Part shown: positions 24,501-37,926 of the stretch, piece after piece
How the letters are laid out: every line of letters starts with the position of its first letter
How positions within the stretch are numbered: position 1 is the stretch's first letter
Origin: Orbilia blumenaviensis
Taxonomy: Eukaryota; Ascomycota; Orbiliomycetes; Orbiliales; Orbiliaceae
Assembly: GCA_036872755.1 (NCBI GenBank)
Contig: JAVHNS010000003.1
Coordinates: forward strand, 2,604,001 to 2,668,000
Length of the DNA: 64,000 bases
Reading direction: 5' to 3'
Made by a program: the position numbers and the translations under genes
Notes under the pieces: model-generated
Seen by the model: the letters and a program-made list of their open reading frames with translations, nothing else
The model's database searches: none
Told to the model about the DNA's origin: nothing

Positions 24501-27500
24501 AATAATAAAATTTATAAAAATACTGTATTATAATATATTTAATATTAGAAATAATAACAATTTTTTTTTTTTTAATTTTCTAATTATTTTATTTTATTAA
24601 TAAATATTATATTTTATAATATATTTATAAATAAATTTAATATATTTTAAAAAATAATAATTTTTAAAAAATAATTTTTATATTTTATAATAATTAAAAT
24701 AATTTATTAAAAAAATATTATATATATAATATATTATATTTTTATATAATTTTAAAATATTAAATATGTATAATTTATTTTTAAATTATAATATATTATT
24801 TTTTTTAATATATAGTTTATTATATATATTATATTATTTTATTATATAATATTAATAATATATTTTATTTTTTTATTTTTAAAATATACTTTTTTAATAT
24901 TATTAATATTTTATAAAAATTTAATAAATATTAATATTAAAATATTAAATGGTTTATTATATATTGTTGTAATTAATTACTTTATTTTTAATAATAAAAA
25001 TAATAATAATTTATTATATTTTTTTATATATTTTATTTAATAAAATAATATATTTATTATTATATTATCTTTTTTTAAATAATATTAAATTATAAAATTA
25101 TAATTTATTAATTTTTTAAATTATTTGATTTATTTTATATTAAATTATTTTAAAGTTGTAAAATAAATTAAATTTTAATAATTATTATAAATAATAATTT
25201 AAAATTAAACTTTTTTTAAATATATTATTTAATATTATAATATTTTAATTATTATTAACATTTTTTAATCAAAAATTTTATAATTTTTTTTATTTTTAAT
25301 ATTTTTTTGTTTTAAAAATAAATAAAATACCAACAACTCTCTTTATCTTATTATGAAAAATAAACTCTAATTTTAAATTTAAAAATATTAATTTTGATTG
25401 TAATATATTATTTTTAATTATAATATAATAATATTATTTTAATTATAAATTTTTTTTTAATATATTTAAATATAATTTATTATTTTTTATTTTATTTTTA
25501 TATTTTTTTTTTTAATAAAAATTTTATAATTAATTTTATTATAGTATTATATTTTACAAAAAATTAGTGATAGAAGTTTATAAAATTTAAAAAAAATTAT
25601 AATTATTTTATATTTTAAAAAATTTTTTATTAATATATAATTTTTATTTTATTTTTATTTATTAAGATGTTATAAATTAATATGGTGAAGTTTAAAAAAT
25701 CCATTTTTTTTTTATAAAATTTATATTTTTTTATTTTAATATATAATAATGTTGTTTTAAATTATTATAATATAATATATATATATTTTATATAAAATTT
25801 ATAATTTTTAAAAAAAATTAAAATATTATTTAAATAAATAATAATAAAGATATTTAGTAAATTATAAAATAATATATTTAATAATAATTAAAAAATTATT
25901 AATATATTTATTAATTTAAATAATATTATTAAATATTTATAAAAGTTATATTTTATTTTAAATATTGTTTTTTATTTTTTTTTTATTATAATATATATTA
26001 AATTATAAATTTTTTTTAAATTTAATTTAATAAATATTTTAATATTTTATAATTAATTAAAAAATTTATTTATTAAAAATAATAAATATTAATTTTTTAT
26101 TATTATATTATTAAATATTTAATAATTTATATAAAATTATAATAAATATTTTTATTAATAAAAAAAATTTATAAATAAAATTTTTTAATTTTATTTTTTT
26201 TATATATAATTTTAATATTTTATTTTTAATTAAAAAAAATTTATAAATTAATTTAAAAAAAAATATAATATTTTATATTAATAAAATTTTATAATTTTAA
26301 AATTAATATTTTAATAATTTATTTATTATTTTTTTTTTTTTAAATTTATAAAATTAATATATTTTTTTAATATATGTTATATTAATTTATTTTGAAAAAT
26401 AATTTTTTTTAAAATTATTATTTTTATTAATATAAAATTTTTTAATAAAAAATTAAATTATTTTATTTTAATTAATTTTATAATAATAATATAAAATTTT
26501 GTAGTTTATTATATTAAAAAATAATTTATATTTTAATTAATATTTGGATTATTTTTATGTAATTATATAAATTTTAGTATAAAATTAAATAATTTAATTT
26601 TTATAATATTAAAAAAAATAAATTCTTTAAAATTATTTATTTTTATTTTTAAATTTTTTATTTTATATATAATATTATAATTTAATAAAATATTATTTAT
26701 TTTTTTAAATAAAATAATTTTATTTTTTTTTATTAAAGATATATTATATTTTATTATAAATTATATTATTATAAAATTACTAAATATATTATAATTTATT
26801 AATATTTTAACTTATATTATTTTATTATTTTATAATAATATTATTTTTATTATTAAATAATTAAAATATCCTTCTAATAGTTTTATTTTATATATTATAA
26901 TTAATATAATATTATATATAATATAGATATTTTTTTTTAAGTAATAAAAGTTCTATTGTTTTTATTATTTTTTTAATTTTTTATGTTATATATTATTATA
27001 ATATTATTTTATTATATAATTAGATTTTTTATATTTAAAATAAAAATTATTTATTTTATAATACTTATATTTATTAAAAAATAATTTTTTTTATTAAAAA
27101 ACATTTATTTTTATAAAATTTAATTAATTTAATATTAATATAATTTATTGTAATATAATTTGAGTTTATAAGTTATAAGATAAATTATTTTAAGTTTAAT
27201 GATTTTTAAGATGTAAATTTTATAATTTTTTAATATAAATTATTAATTATATAAATTTTTATAGATTTTTAAATTTTTTTAATATATTATTAATTATAAT
27301 AAAAATAATTTTTTAAATTTTTTTTTTAAGATTTTTATAATAAAAAATATATAAAATATTTTTATATTATAAGAATAATTTAATTTATAATATGTTAAAA
27401 TAAATTATGTAATTAGTAACTTTACTTTTTTTATTATATTTTCAAAATAATAAATTTAATTATTTTTTTTTTATTTAAATTTTTAAAATAAATTATAATA

Positions 27501-27952
27501 GTTTATTTAAATATTTTTTATATTATTAATTTTAAAAAAATTTTATTTATATTTATTAAAATTATTAAAAATTTGGATTATTTAATTATAATATTTTATA
27601 ATTAATTAAAAATAAAATTAATTTTATATTTTTTATTATTTTTAAATATTTAGTAATTAAAATTAAAAAATAATTTTATTTAATAAATAAAAACTTATAT
27701 TTTATTATAATTATTTATAAATTTATTTAATTTATTAATTAGTTTTATAAATTAAGTAACTATAATTAAATTATTATCTCTAAATTATAAGGCAAATTAT
27801 TATATTCCACTACTTTTTAAAGATTTAAAATCCAAAAATCCAAAACCCATTAAATTTTATAAAATATTTTATATTAATTTATTTTTTTTAGTAAATATTG
27901 TAAATACTTACAAAACACTTATAATAATAAATTAAAAAATAATTTTTTAATA

Positions 27953-28282
27953 TATAAAATTATATATATAAAAATATATATATTATAATAATTAAAAATA
28001 TAATTTTAATTATAATTATAAATTAAAAAATAAAAAGTTATATATATAATTATTATTTATATTTTATATATTGAAAAATATATATATTATAGTGTTAGAT
28101 TATAATTTTTTATTATTTTTAAATTAAAAAAATTAAATTAATATTAGTTTAAAAATTGAAGTTACTTAGGTAAATCTTCAGATGGGTCACCACATGTTCA
28201 TGTTGCCCAGACCAGGTAACTCTAACCGTTGTGGTGACCTTGTTGTATTTTGTGCACCACCGCGTAGGTGCGCGGCCTGACA
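27953..28282 (+). repeat. 3' LTR of the LTR-2 element with an intact outer end
   Basis: The first ~210 bp are converted to A/T (TATAAAATTATATATATAAA). The last ~120 bp (about 28160-28282) are unmutated and GC-rich, including GGGTCACCACATG and GTGCGCGGCCTGACA. This provides the reference for the unmutated family sequence. Confidence 0.88.
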
Positions 28283-29234
28283 TTTTTATTATTTACTTTT
28301 TATATTTTTTAATGTAAATTTTAAGATTTTTATATTATTAAAATATTTTAATATTATATATATTATTTTAATATATATTATTATTAATTTTAAATTATAT
28401 TTAATTAATTATTTTATTATATAAATCAAATTTAATTTTATATAAATTATTAAATATATAAATTATTTATTTAATTATTAATATTAATAGATTTTATTAT
28501 TTATTAATAATATATTGTTTTTAATAATAAAATTTTATTTTATTAAAATTTTTATAATATTGTATCAGTTTATATTATAATAGATAAAAATAAATTCAAT
28601 AAATATTTATTAAAAAATAATAATTATTTTTTTTTTATTTTTTTTAATAAAAATTTTTTTAATATTAATTATTTTATATTTAGTTTTAAACATTTCCTTA
28701 ATCTCAATTATTAAAATTAATATAATAATTATTATAAATAAGTTATTTATGTAAAAAAAGATTATAATATTATTATTTTTATTAATATATAAACTTTTGT
28801 TATTTTTATATAATATAAAATTAAATTTTTTAAAAAAATATTAATATTTATATTTTAAATTTTAAATATTTAATATAAATTGTATAATATTTAAAATATA
28901 AAATTAAATTTTTAAATTTTTTGAATATTTTTTTATAATAATTTTTTAGTAATATTATATATATTTTTTTTAAAAAAATAAAAATTAAAAATATAATTTT
29001 AATATTTAATTAATATAATTTTTAATTTTTATAAGTAATTAATATTAGGAATAATTTGAAAATTATTAGTTTAATTATAAAAATATATGTATTTAAGTTA
29101 ATATTAAGTTAAAAATTTTTATGAATTATTAATTTAATTTTATATTAAATTAGATTATTTTAAATTTTTATTTTAAATATTAATTTTAATATAAGAATTT
29201 TATATTTAAATAATAATTTTATTAATTTAAAAAA

Positions 29235-29636
29235 AGGGAATTTATATCGGGTCCCCTCAATTTTGTTAGTGGGTCCCCCAACTATTATTATTGTATATAT
29301 ATATGTGTGTATTGTTTAAGATAATTTTAATTTTAAGTTAATATATATGTGTGTTAATTTTATTTTAAATTAAATGGAATTGTTATTTTATGAGTTATTG
29401 TTTTTGATTTATTATTATTTATTATTATGATAATGATATTAATATTATTATAATAATCATATTAATATTAATATTTTTATATTTCATCAATATTTATTAT
29501 TTTTTATTATATATATATTATTGAACAATAAAAAAATATATTATTATTTTATTATTATATTTAATATTTTTCTTTTATATATTATTATATAAAATAATAT
29601 AATATGGAACAAAAATCTTCTATTCTATGTTCAACA
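29235..29636 (-). repeat. Candidate partial LTR of a third retroelement family at a rearrangement junction
   Basis: The right end reads in reverse TGTTGAACATAGAATAGAAG and the left side contains CCCACTAACA in the same orientation at 29264, giving TG...CA over 373 bp. About 30 bp beyond it (GGGTCCCCTC and GGGAATTTATATC) are also unmutated. GGGTCCCC occurs twice, about 20 bp apart. No target duplication was found and the flanks come from different positions of LTR-1. It is single-copy in this window, which may be why it escaped RIP-type change. Confidence 0.45.
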
Positions 29637-31914
29637 CTAGTTATATATTTAATATATTATATATTATTAATTATTATAATTTGTTTGTTAAACTTTTAAA
29701 TTATCAAATTTTAATTATAAAATTATAAGTAATCTTTAATTAATTTCTTATTATATTATTAATTAAATTGAAGTTTAAATATTTTTTTAATAATTTTTAT
29801 TATTTATCTCTTATATTTTTTGATATAAGTTTTAAAGTTTTTATATTGTTAAAATATTTTAATATTTTGTATATTATTTTAATATATATTATTATCAATT
29901 TTAAATTATATTTAATTAATTATTTTATTATATAAATCAAATTTAAGTTTATATAAATTATTAAATATATAAATTATTTATTTAATTGTTGATATTAATA
30001 AATTGTATTATTTATTAATAATATGTTATTTTTCATAATAAAATAAAATTTAATTAGAATTTTTATAATGTTATATTAATTTATATTATAATAAATCAAA
30101 ATAAATTTAATAAATATTTATTAAAAAATAATAATTATTTTTTTTTTTTATTTTTTTTTGATAAAAGTTTTTAAAAAACTTTTAATTTTTTTAATATTAA
30201 TTATTTTATATTTAATTTTACACATTTTTTTAATTTTAATTATCAAAAATTAATATAATAATTACTATAAATAAATTATTTATATAAAAAAAATTTATAA
30301 TATTATTATTTTAATTAATATATAAATTTTTATTGTTTTTATATAACATAAAACTAAATTTTTTAAAAAAAATATTAATATTTATATTTTAAATTTTAAA
30401 TATTTAATATAAATTATACAATGTATATTTGAGGTGTAGAATTAAATTTTTAAATTTTCTAAATATTTTTTTATAATAGTTTTTTAATAGTATTATATAT
30501 ATTTTTTTTAAAAAAATAAAAATTAAGAATAAAATTTTAATATTTAGCTAATATAGTTCTCAATTTTTAAAAATAATTAATATTAGAAAGAATTTAAAAG
30601 TTATTAATTTAATTATAAAAACATATATATTTAAGTTAGTATTAAATTAAAGATTTTTATGAATTATTAATTTAATTTTATATTAAATTAAATTAATTTA
30701 GATTTTTATTTTAAATATTTATTTTAATATAAAAGTTTTTTATTTAAATAATGATTTTAATATAAAAGTTTTTTATTTAAATAATGATTTTATTAATTTG
30801 AAAAAATTATTAATTTTATATAAATTTAATTTTTTATGAATAATTTTATATCAATAATTCTTTTTAATATAATTTATAACTTTTTTATAATTTTATATTT
30901 TTTAATATACTTAATAATAAATATAATATAATCATTATTTAACTTTTTTTTTAAAAAAAAAAATTTTAATCTAAATTAATAAATTTAATAATATATTTTT
31001 ATTTATAATACTTAAAATTTATTTAAATATTTTTATTAATATTTTTTTATTATATTATTGATTATTTTTATTAATAATAATTAATTTTAAATATTTTTTA
31101 TTTATTTTAATTATTATTTTAGTGATTAAATAATTAATTATTGTTAAGTTTTTAATTAAGTTATTTAATTTGGTGATTTTATTTTTTTTTATATTTTTTT
31201 TATCAATTAATTGAATTCTTAATTTAATTAATCTAATATTATTATTAAATAATAAAAAAGAAATATATAAATATTATATAAATTATATTTTTTGTCTAAA
31301 AATTAATATTTTAATATAATTTAAGAATTAATTTTTAATTAAATTTTAATGATAAAAATATTAATATAGTATTATTTTTATAATATAATTTCAAATTTAA
31401 ATTTATATTTTTTTTTATAAATTAAAAAATTTTATTATTTTTATAATATAATTTTAAATTTAAATTTAAATTTTTTTTTATAAATTAAAAAATTTTATTA
31501 TTTTTAAATTTATAAAAATTATTAATTAAATAATAATTATATTAATTTATTAATTTAATTAAATTAATTTTCTTAACAAATATAATTTTTTTTTAATTAA
31601 AATTCTTTTCATTATAAAATTTTATTTTATTCTAAATTTTATAAAAATAGTATTATTTTTTATATAATTTATAAATAAACATGAATTAATATATATAATA
31701 AATTTATTATGTTTTTTTTTTAAAAAAAATATTAATAAATTTATTTTATATAATAATATTATAATTATAAAAATTACTATATTTATTTATTTTTTAATTA
31801 TATTATTAAAATTTTAATATTATAATAAAAATATTTAAATTTTATTTTATATTATAATAAAAAATTTAAAAATTTTTAATTATTATATTTTTTTATTTTA
31901 ATATTTAAATAAAA

Positions 31915-32817
31915 ACTAGGAGGCTGCTGCGCAGCACTCAAACCTGATTGTAGCATTTTGATTTTAAATGAATAATAATTAATATAATTATTAATTTAAT
32001 AATTAATATAATAATTAGTATTATTATAATGAATATAATAATTAGTATTGTAAATAATATAATATTTAATATAGTAATTAGTATTATTATAATGAATATA
32101 ATAATTAGTATTGTAAATAATATAATATTTAATATAATAATTAATATTATAATTAATATAATAATTAATAATATAATTAATATAATAATTAATATTAGAA
32201 TTAATATAATTTTAATATAACTTTTATATGTATAATCATGTAACCATTTTCGATGTTAAACTATTTTTATTTAATTTTATTTCATTTAATTTAATTTTAA
32301 AAATTTTATAATGTTATTTTTATTCTATATTACATAACAATTTTGCATGTAAAAATTAAATTAAAATTAAATAAAATTAAATAAAAATTAAACAAAAATA
32401 GTTTTGATATTGAAAATAATTATATAATAACATTTTCACTAAAAATAATTTAATTAAAAAAAATAAAAAAAATATAAAAATAATAATTAGAAACCTATCC
32501 ACTTATAAAAAATTAAATAAATAAATAAAAAAAAGTATATTAAAATTCTAAAATCATAAACTTAAAAATACAAAAAGGATAAAGACTTTTATTAAAAATA
32601 ATTTTGAAAAATTTTTAAAATTTTTTAACAATTTTTTACTAAAACTTGAAAATAATACCAAGATTTTCAAAATACCATACAAATTTATATAACAAAAATA
32701 AAAAATAAAAATTTTTAAATCAATTAAAAACAATATATTTTTTCAGAACCCCCTAACATGGACAACGCCTCGCGCACTGGTTCATCTTTAACCCTCCTGC
32801 ATAAATGCAGTTGGGCA
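31915..32817 (-). mobile_element. Helitron-like element Hel-7 (~901 bp)
   Basis: On the plus strand it starts CTAGGAGGCTGCTGCGCAGC and ACTCAAACCTGATTGTAGCA and ends CCTCCTGCATAAATGCAGTT/GGGCA. Next to the 3' terminus is an expanded AT repeat with a 63-bp duplication. In copy A the equivalent site near 10697 is uninterrupted. The 63-aa frame at 32029-32220 is a translation of the tandem repeat, not a gene. Confidence 0.82.
32017..32142 (+). repeat. Two tandem 63-bp units in Hel-7
   Basis: AGTATTATTATAATGAATAT at 32017 recurs at 32080 with the following ~40 bp nearly identical; it continues into TAATATAATAAT-type 12-mers. Confidence 0.8.
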
Positions 32818-35182
32818 CTAAAAATTTTATATAATTTTTTATATTAAACTTTTCTTTTATTTTGATAATAAATAATTTAAAGTTATTATAAATATGAATT
32901 TTATAAATTATTATTTGTGTTTTTATTTATTTAAATTAATTACTTATAAAAATAATACAATAATTTTTATTTTTTAATTAAAAATAATTTTTTTAATAAA
33001 TTATTACAATTTTTTTTTAAAATGTTTTGTATTTAAATTAAATATTATTATAATTAAAAAAAGTTTTTTTTTTAATTTATATATAAATTTAATAAATTAA
33101 GAAATTTCTTTTTAAAAATTGATTTAATTTTAACTTTTTTATTAACTTTTATTAAATCTAATATAAAATATAATTAAATTTATTATATTATCTTATAAAA
33201 AGTTTAATATTTTTGTTTAATTTTGTTTTAATTTTTAATTTAAATTTATTTTCTTTATTAAATATTAAATTTAAATTAAAAATATTAAATTTTATATTAA
33301 ACTTTTTATTTAATAAATATTTATTATTAAAAATATTAATTAATCTAATTATTAAATTAATATTAATAAATATTATTAAATTATTGATTTTTTAATTAAA
33401 AATATAAATTTTTAGATTAATTTTTATTTTATAATTATATTTAATAAAAATATAAATAAAAAATAATTTTTTAAAAATTTTAAAATTTTAATAGTTTAAG
33501 AATTTAAAATTTTAGTAAATATTAATTATATTTGTTTTGAAAATATAAATAAATTATTTATTAATTATTTTAATTTTAATAAATTTAAATAATTATTTAT
33601 ATTTTTTTAATTTTAATTTAATTAATATATAAATATTAAAAATATTAAAATTAATAATTTATTAATTATTTATTATAAAAAAATTTTAAATATTAAGTAT
33701 AATTATTATATTTATTTTAAATTTCGTATAAATTTAAAAATTAATTTTAAATATTATTTTTTATTAAATAAAAATTTAATTTAATTTTTAATAAAATCTT
33801 TTTTTAATTTTTTATTATTAATAATTATATTTTTTTTTTTTTATTACTTCATTTATTTATTCTTTTTATTTTTATTATCAACTTTTTAATAAATTAGTTT
33901 TTAATCTAATAATTAAATTAATTATAATAATAATAATTAATATTATTATTAATTTTATTTTAATTATTATAATTATAATTATAATTATTTTTATTATTAT
34001 TCTTTTTACTATTTTAACAGATTTTTTTTCTTCTATAATTATTATAATTTTTATTATTTTTTGATTTTTTTTTAATTTTTATTGTTTTCTTCATATTTTT
34101 ATAAAATTTCTTAATTTTTATTATTTATTTAATTCATTTAAATTATATTATTTTATTTTTTCTTAAAAATAAATTTATTTTTAAATATAAAATTTTATAT
34201 AATTTTTTATATTTAATAAAAATCAAATTTTAATTTTTTTATTAATAAATTTAAATATAATTAATAATAATTAATAATATTGATTTCAATTTTATTAAAT
34301 ATTAATTTTTAATTATTTTATCATTTATTTTATAAATAATATTAAATAATTTAATTTAAAATATTTTAAATTTTTTTAGTTATTTTATATATATATATTT
34401 TTTAAAAATAATTTTATTTTGTAGAAGTTAATATCGAAGTTAAAAGTAATTATTAAATTTTTGATTAAAGTAAAGGTTTTTATTAAATTCTTTTATAAAA
34501 TGAATATAATTATTAATTTATTAAAAAATATTATTTATATAATAAATTAAAATAATATAATTTTTTTTTTTATATTTTTTTTAATTAATATATTTTAAAT
34601 TTAATTGAATATTAAAATAATGTTAATTAAAATTTTATTTTATTATAATAATTTTAATAAAGATTTTATTAATTATATATAAAATAAATTTTGATTTATT
34701 AATTAAAATTTAATAATAATTTTTTTTTTTAAATTAATCAATTTTGTTTAAATAATTTTAAATTAAAAATTCATTTTTAAAAATTTTATTTTTTAAAATT
34801 TTACTTTAATAATAATAATAATTTTTATATAAATTAATTTTTAAATTTTCTTTATTTTAATTAATTTTAAATTAATATTATAAAAATTATCAAACAATTT
34901 AATATAATTTATAAATTTAAAGAATTAATTTTTTCAATTATAATAATTATTATTATTAAAATATATACAAATATTATATTTACACTTAGAATAAATAATA
35001 AATAAATATTTTTTAAAATTATCAAAATTAAACATTTTAATTAATTTAAAAATAAATAATAATTAAATAATAAAAATAAGTTAATTAATAAATTATTTAA
35101 TAAATTTTTTATTATATAATTATTAATTAATTTATAATTATATTAATTAATATAAATATATAATTATACCAAACTTATAATT

Positions 35183-35425
35183 TATTAAAATTAATAAAAT
35201 TAAATAACATATATTAGATAAAATTTGTTAAATTTAATAATATCTTTAATTAAAATTTATATATATAAATAAATTACATACAAAATAATCTGTAAATTAA
35301 TTACATAAAAAATAATTTAAACACATAAAAAATCAAAGTTACTTTAACTAATAAACCATATAAAGAATTAGAGAGATTATATACAAAATGGCTTACCTAG
35401 CTACCCTGAACGTAGTATTCTGACA
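35183..35425 (-). repeat. LTR-1 LTR closing the right copy-B segment
   Basis: 243 bp. The outward right end is intact (CTAGCTACCCTGAACGTAGT then ATTCTGACA) and the inward left end is converted (TATTAAAATTAATAAAATTA). Confidence 0.85.
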
Positions 35426-35429
35426 GAGA

Positions 35430-35530
35430 ATGTTACGATGGTTAAGAATATGACTTTAATTATGGTCATAAATTAAAAAATAAAGAGTTATATATATATT
35501 ATTTTTGCTTTATATATTGAAGGAAAATAA
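35430..35530 (+). repeat. LTR-2 LTR fragment
   Basis: TGTTACGATGGTTAAGAATA followed by a TTTAATTATGGTCATAAATT block matches LTR-2 LTR positions about 29-130 (compare 21240-21340). It begins directly beside the LTR-1 end and lacks both LTR-2 termini. Confidence 0.6.
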
Positions 35531-35795
35531 TATAATCTGTTTATATTAATTATAATAATTACTATTATTAAATAATAATTTATATTTTAAAAAATAAATG
35601 TTTATATTTATATATATATAAATAAATTTTTTAAATAAAAATAAATTTTAGAGATTAAATATATTTTAAGTTAATATTTATAATAAAACTTAAAATGTAT
35701 CATAATATATATTAAGAAAAGTTTTTCTGATAATTTAAAAATAATATTAATAATATATAATAATATAAATTTAATGTTATATATATATATATATA
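35531..35795. other. AT-rich spacer left of E-2
   Basis: Nothing recognised apart from a short (AT)n tract at the right end. Confidence 0.5.
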
Positions 35796-35797
35796 TA

Positions 35798-37344
35798 CTC
35801 TTGAGGAAAAGCGTACCCCAGAGCAACCGTCACACAACCATTGGAAAACCAGCAAACCGTTTTTCGGTTTTCACCGGTTAATTCACCATGAATCAACAGT
35901 GAACTAGCGGACTTAACAACCTTCATTTAACAGTTGAACAACTAGGATTTCGCCGTAGAACAACCGTTGAAAACTAGGCAGTCAGTTATTGCTACGGTTG
36001 CTGCTACGGTTACCGCACGGTTACCGCACGGTTGTTCTTTATTGATGGTTTTATTGATTTACGACACAACACAAAAGTCTCAGCGTTTAGCAGATCACTT
36101 AATAGATTAAGAGCTAGCTAATAGAATAGTAAAGAGAACGGCTAGTAGAACAGCTAGTAGAACAGCTAGTAGAACAGCTAGTAGAACAGCTAGTAGAACA
36201 GCTAGTAGAACAGCTAATAGAATAGCTAGGTGACAGCTAGTATGACAGCTAGTATGGGAGCTAATACAGCAGTTAGCGAAGCAGCTAGTGAGGCAGCTAG
36301 TGAAGGACTTAGCAAGTTGGCAGCTAGTACGGCAGCTAATACAGCAGCTAATAGAGCAATTAGTAAAGCAGCTAATACGGCAGCTAATAGAAAACTTAGC
36401 AAGTTGACAGTTAGTACAGCAACTAATACGGTAGCTAGTATGGCAGCTAGTATGGTAGCTAATACAGCAATTAGCAAAGCAGCTAGTACGGTAGCTAATG
36501 GAGGACTTAGTAAGTTGACAGCTAGTACAGCAGCTAATACAGCAGTTAGCAAAGCAGCTAGTACGGCAGCTAGTGAGGTAGTTAGTGGGGGACTTAGCAA
36601 ATTAGCAGTTAGCATGATAGTTAGTGAGGCAGTTAGCTAGTGAGGCAGTTAGTTAATGGGGCGTTAGAATGATGATAGATTAAGAAAGACGTTGAATGTA
36701 AAGTAATATATTAATTGAAAGTAATTGCAAAATAAATTTTAAAGTTATTTTTGTATGTATCACGTGACTAATTTGTATGCAAAAACTAATTTAAATTAAA
36801 TTAAATAGAAAAAATCAATTAAATCGACGAAATGGTCACGTGACATATACAAAATTTTCAACTAAAATAATAAAAATAATAAAAATAATAAAAATAATAA
36901 AAATAATAAAAATGATATTATATTTATTTAGTTTGGAGAAAATGATTTGCAAATAGTGTGAAAAACGACTATCATAACTGTAACACAACTGTAATAGTAA
37001 TCGTTAGACAGCTGTTGAATAATTATTAAACAACTGTTATTTTACTATGATAGAAATCAAAATATATTAGTTGTAAAAATTATTGTTTATTAATAAAAAG
37101 ATAGTTTATAAACTAATTAAAAATGGTTATAAAAACAGTTTTTACAATAGATTGAAATCAGTTATTAATACTCTTTTAAAATAGTTGTTATATTATTAAT
37201 TCATAGTTTCGCAATTATTGCAAAATCGTTGATAAAGTTGTTAAATAGCAGTTATAATAATCGTGAATTTATAGTAGCTGAACCAGTAAGAAACCACCCA
37301 ACCGTTGTCTTTTAGTTGTCCAACCCCCAGCTTTGTCTCAAGAG
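35798..37344 (-). mobile_element. TIR element E-2 (1,547 bp), the least mutated E copy
   Basis: It starts CTCTTGAGGAAAAGCG and ends CTTTGTCTCAAGAG, flanked by TA (35796-35797, 37345-37346), reverse relative to E-1. It is notably GC-richer than its surroundings. The left third has AACCGTTG/CGGTTGCTGC motif clusters (35985-36036); then come an AGCTAGTAGAAC minisatellite, the inverted-repeat CACGTG module (about 36749-36860) and the right subterminal region. The overlapping 129- and 136-aa frames at 36226-36640 on both strands are minisatellite translations rich in Ala, Ser and Thr or Leu; they are not considered genes. Confidence 0.88.
36112..36656 (-). repeat. AGCTAG-based minisatellite of E-2
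   Basis: About 540 bp. A uniform run of AGCTAGTAGAAC 12-mers (36130-36215) grades into diverged units (AGCTAGTACGGC, AGCTAATACAGC) with a higher-order ~33-bp GGACTTAGCAAGTTGGCAG segment recurring at about 36305, 36388, 36504 and 36590. Confidence 0.85.
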
Positions 37345-37471
37345 TATATACTAGTAGGTTTATATTTATATAATTAATAATCGATTATGTATATAGATAA
37401 CAACACATTATACACTTTATTTATAGAGTGGTACCAACAAACCCGGCTATGTTACATATATCCCTTACAAA
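37345..37471 (-). repeat. Candidate LTR terminus of an unassigned retroelement
   Basis: Read in reverse from 37471 it starts TGTAAGGGATATATGTAACA, then AGCCGGGTTTGTTGGTACC and TATAAATAAAGTG. This looks like an LTR beginning (TGTAAG as in LTR-2) with TATA- and AATAAA-like signals, but the body differs from LTR-2. E-2 abuts its far side, so the other end is not defined. Confidence 0.35.
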
Positions 37472-37689
37472 TTTTTTTTGTGTTTTATAATTTTTTCCAT
37501 TTTAAAAATGCTTTTTTATTTATTTTTTATTCATTATAAAAAAGATAATAATTTATTTTTCTTTCTAAAATAATTTTTTTCAATTTTTTTTTTTAAATTT
37601 ATTAATATAAAATATTAAATAGATTAATAAATTAACTAATAATTTCAATTTTATTATATTTTTTTTTAATTTTAAATATTTTAAATAAA

Positions 37690-37890
37690 TTTGTAACGAA
37701 GCTCTCCTAGCATAATGAACTCCAAGCAGAAATCCAGTCAGAGAGGAACCCTCAGAATGACCATAGAAAACATTCAAACGATACTATAATTAGAAAAAAA
37801 CTACACAAAACAACACAAAAACACAAATCCAAAATAAAAAAATATCCAACCTTCAAAACTTGCAAAATAATTTAACTTATTTAAGCTTTT
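37690..37890. other. Less-mutated island of unknown origin
   Basis: About 90 bp (37690-37780, with AACGAAGCTCTCCTAGCAT and AATCCAGTCAGAGAGGAACC) keep normal composition, followed by A/C-rich sequence. The minus-strand frame 37580-37777 reads FYGHSEGSSLTGFLLGVHYA near its N-terminus and then runs into AT-rich nonsense, so it may be a fragment of a decayed coding region. No family recognised. Confidence 0.35.
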
Positions 37891-37926
37891 ACCCTATATA
37901 AACTTCTAATATATTAAAACACAATT

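Larger units (their letters stand above)
21212..28282 (+). mobile_element. LTR-2 retrotransposon, full length (7,071 bp)
   Basis: LTRs at 21212-21540 and 27953-28282 share length (329/330 bp) and order. TTTTT precedes and follows the element (21207-21211, 28283-28287), and the flanks join into the uninterrupted LTR-1 internal sequence seen in copy A near 6665, confirming an insertion of this size. The 6.4-kb interior is about as A/T-rich as sequence can be and no gag, protease, RT or integrase motif can be read. Poly-Asn/Lys-like AAT/AAA tracts at 22930-23120 may be a decayed coding region. The size fits a gypsy or copia element; superfamily unresolved. Confidence 0.85.
20077..29234 (-). mobile_element. 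LTR-1 retrotransposon copy B, left part (3' LTR and adjoining internal region)
   Basis: It opens with an LTR (20077-20319) and follows the internal sequence of copy A (5752 onwards) colinearly, interrupted by the LTR-2 element at 21212-28282. It stops at 29234, matching about 9170 of copy A. The following sequence re-enters the internal region further back (29637 matches about 6510), so the next segment is from another copy. All coding capacity is lost. Confidence 0.75.
29637..35425 (-). mobile_element. LTR-1 retrotransposon, right part of a second copy (internal region and 5' LTR)
   Basis: It re-enters the internal sequence at the position equivalent to about 6510 of copy A and runs to the 5' LTR at 35183-35425. 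The stretch equivalent to copy A 6660-9170 is thus present twice, in 28290-29234 and again in 29640-30830. Bases after the right LTR (GAGAA) do not match those before the left LTR at 20072-20076 (AAATT), so the two halves do not make one simple insertion. Hel-7 is nested inside. Confidence 0.75.

Noticed and set aside
32029..32220. 63-aa Ile/Asn frame
   Set aside because: It is the translation of the 63-bp and 12-bp AT repeats in Hel-7.
33213..33395. 60-aa Leu/Ile/Lys frame also found at 46469-46651 and 11400-11591
   Set aside because: It recurs only because it lies at the same position of LTR-1 copies. The reading direction relative to the element and the A/T saturation give no support for a protein.
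36226..36640. Overlapping 129-aa and 136-aa frames on both strands
   Set aside because: Both are translations of the AGCTAG minisatellite of E-2 (Ala/Ser/Thr on one strand, Leu/Ala on the other). The same happens at 8213-8564, 43273-43488 and 47340-47586, and unit length divisible by three keeps frames open.
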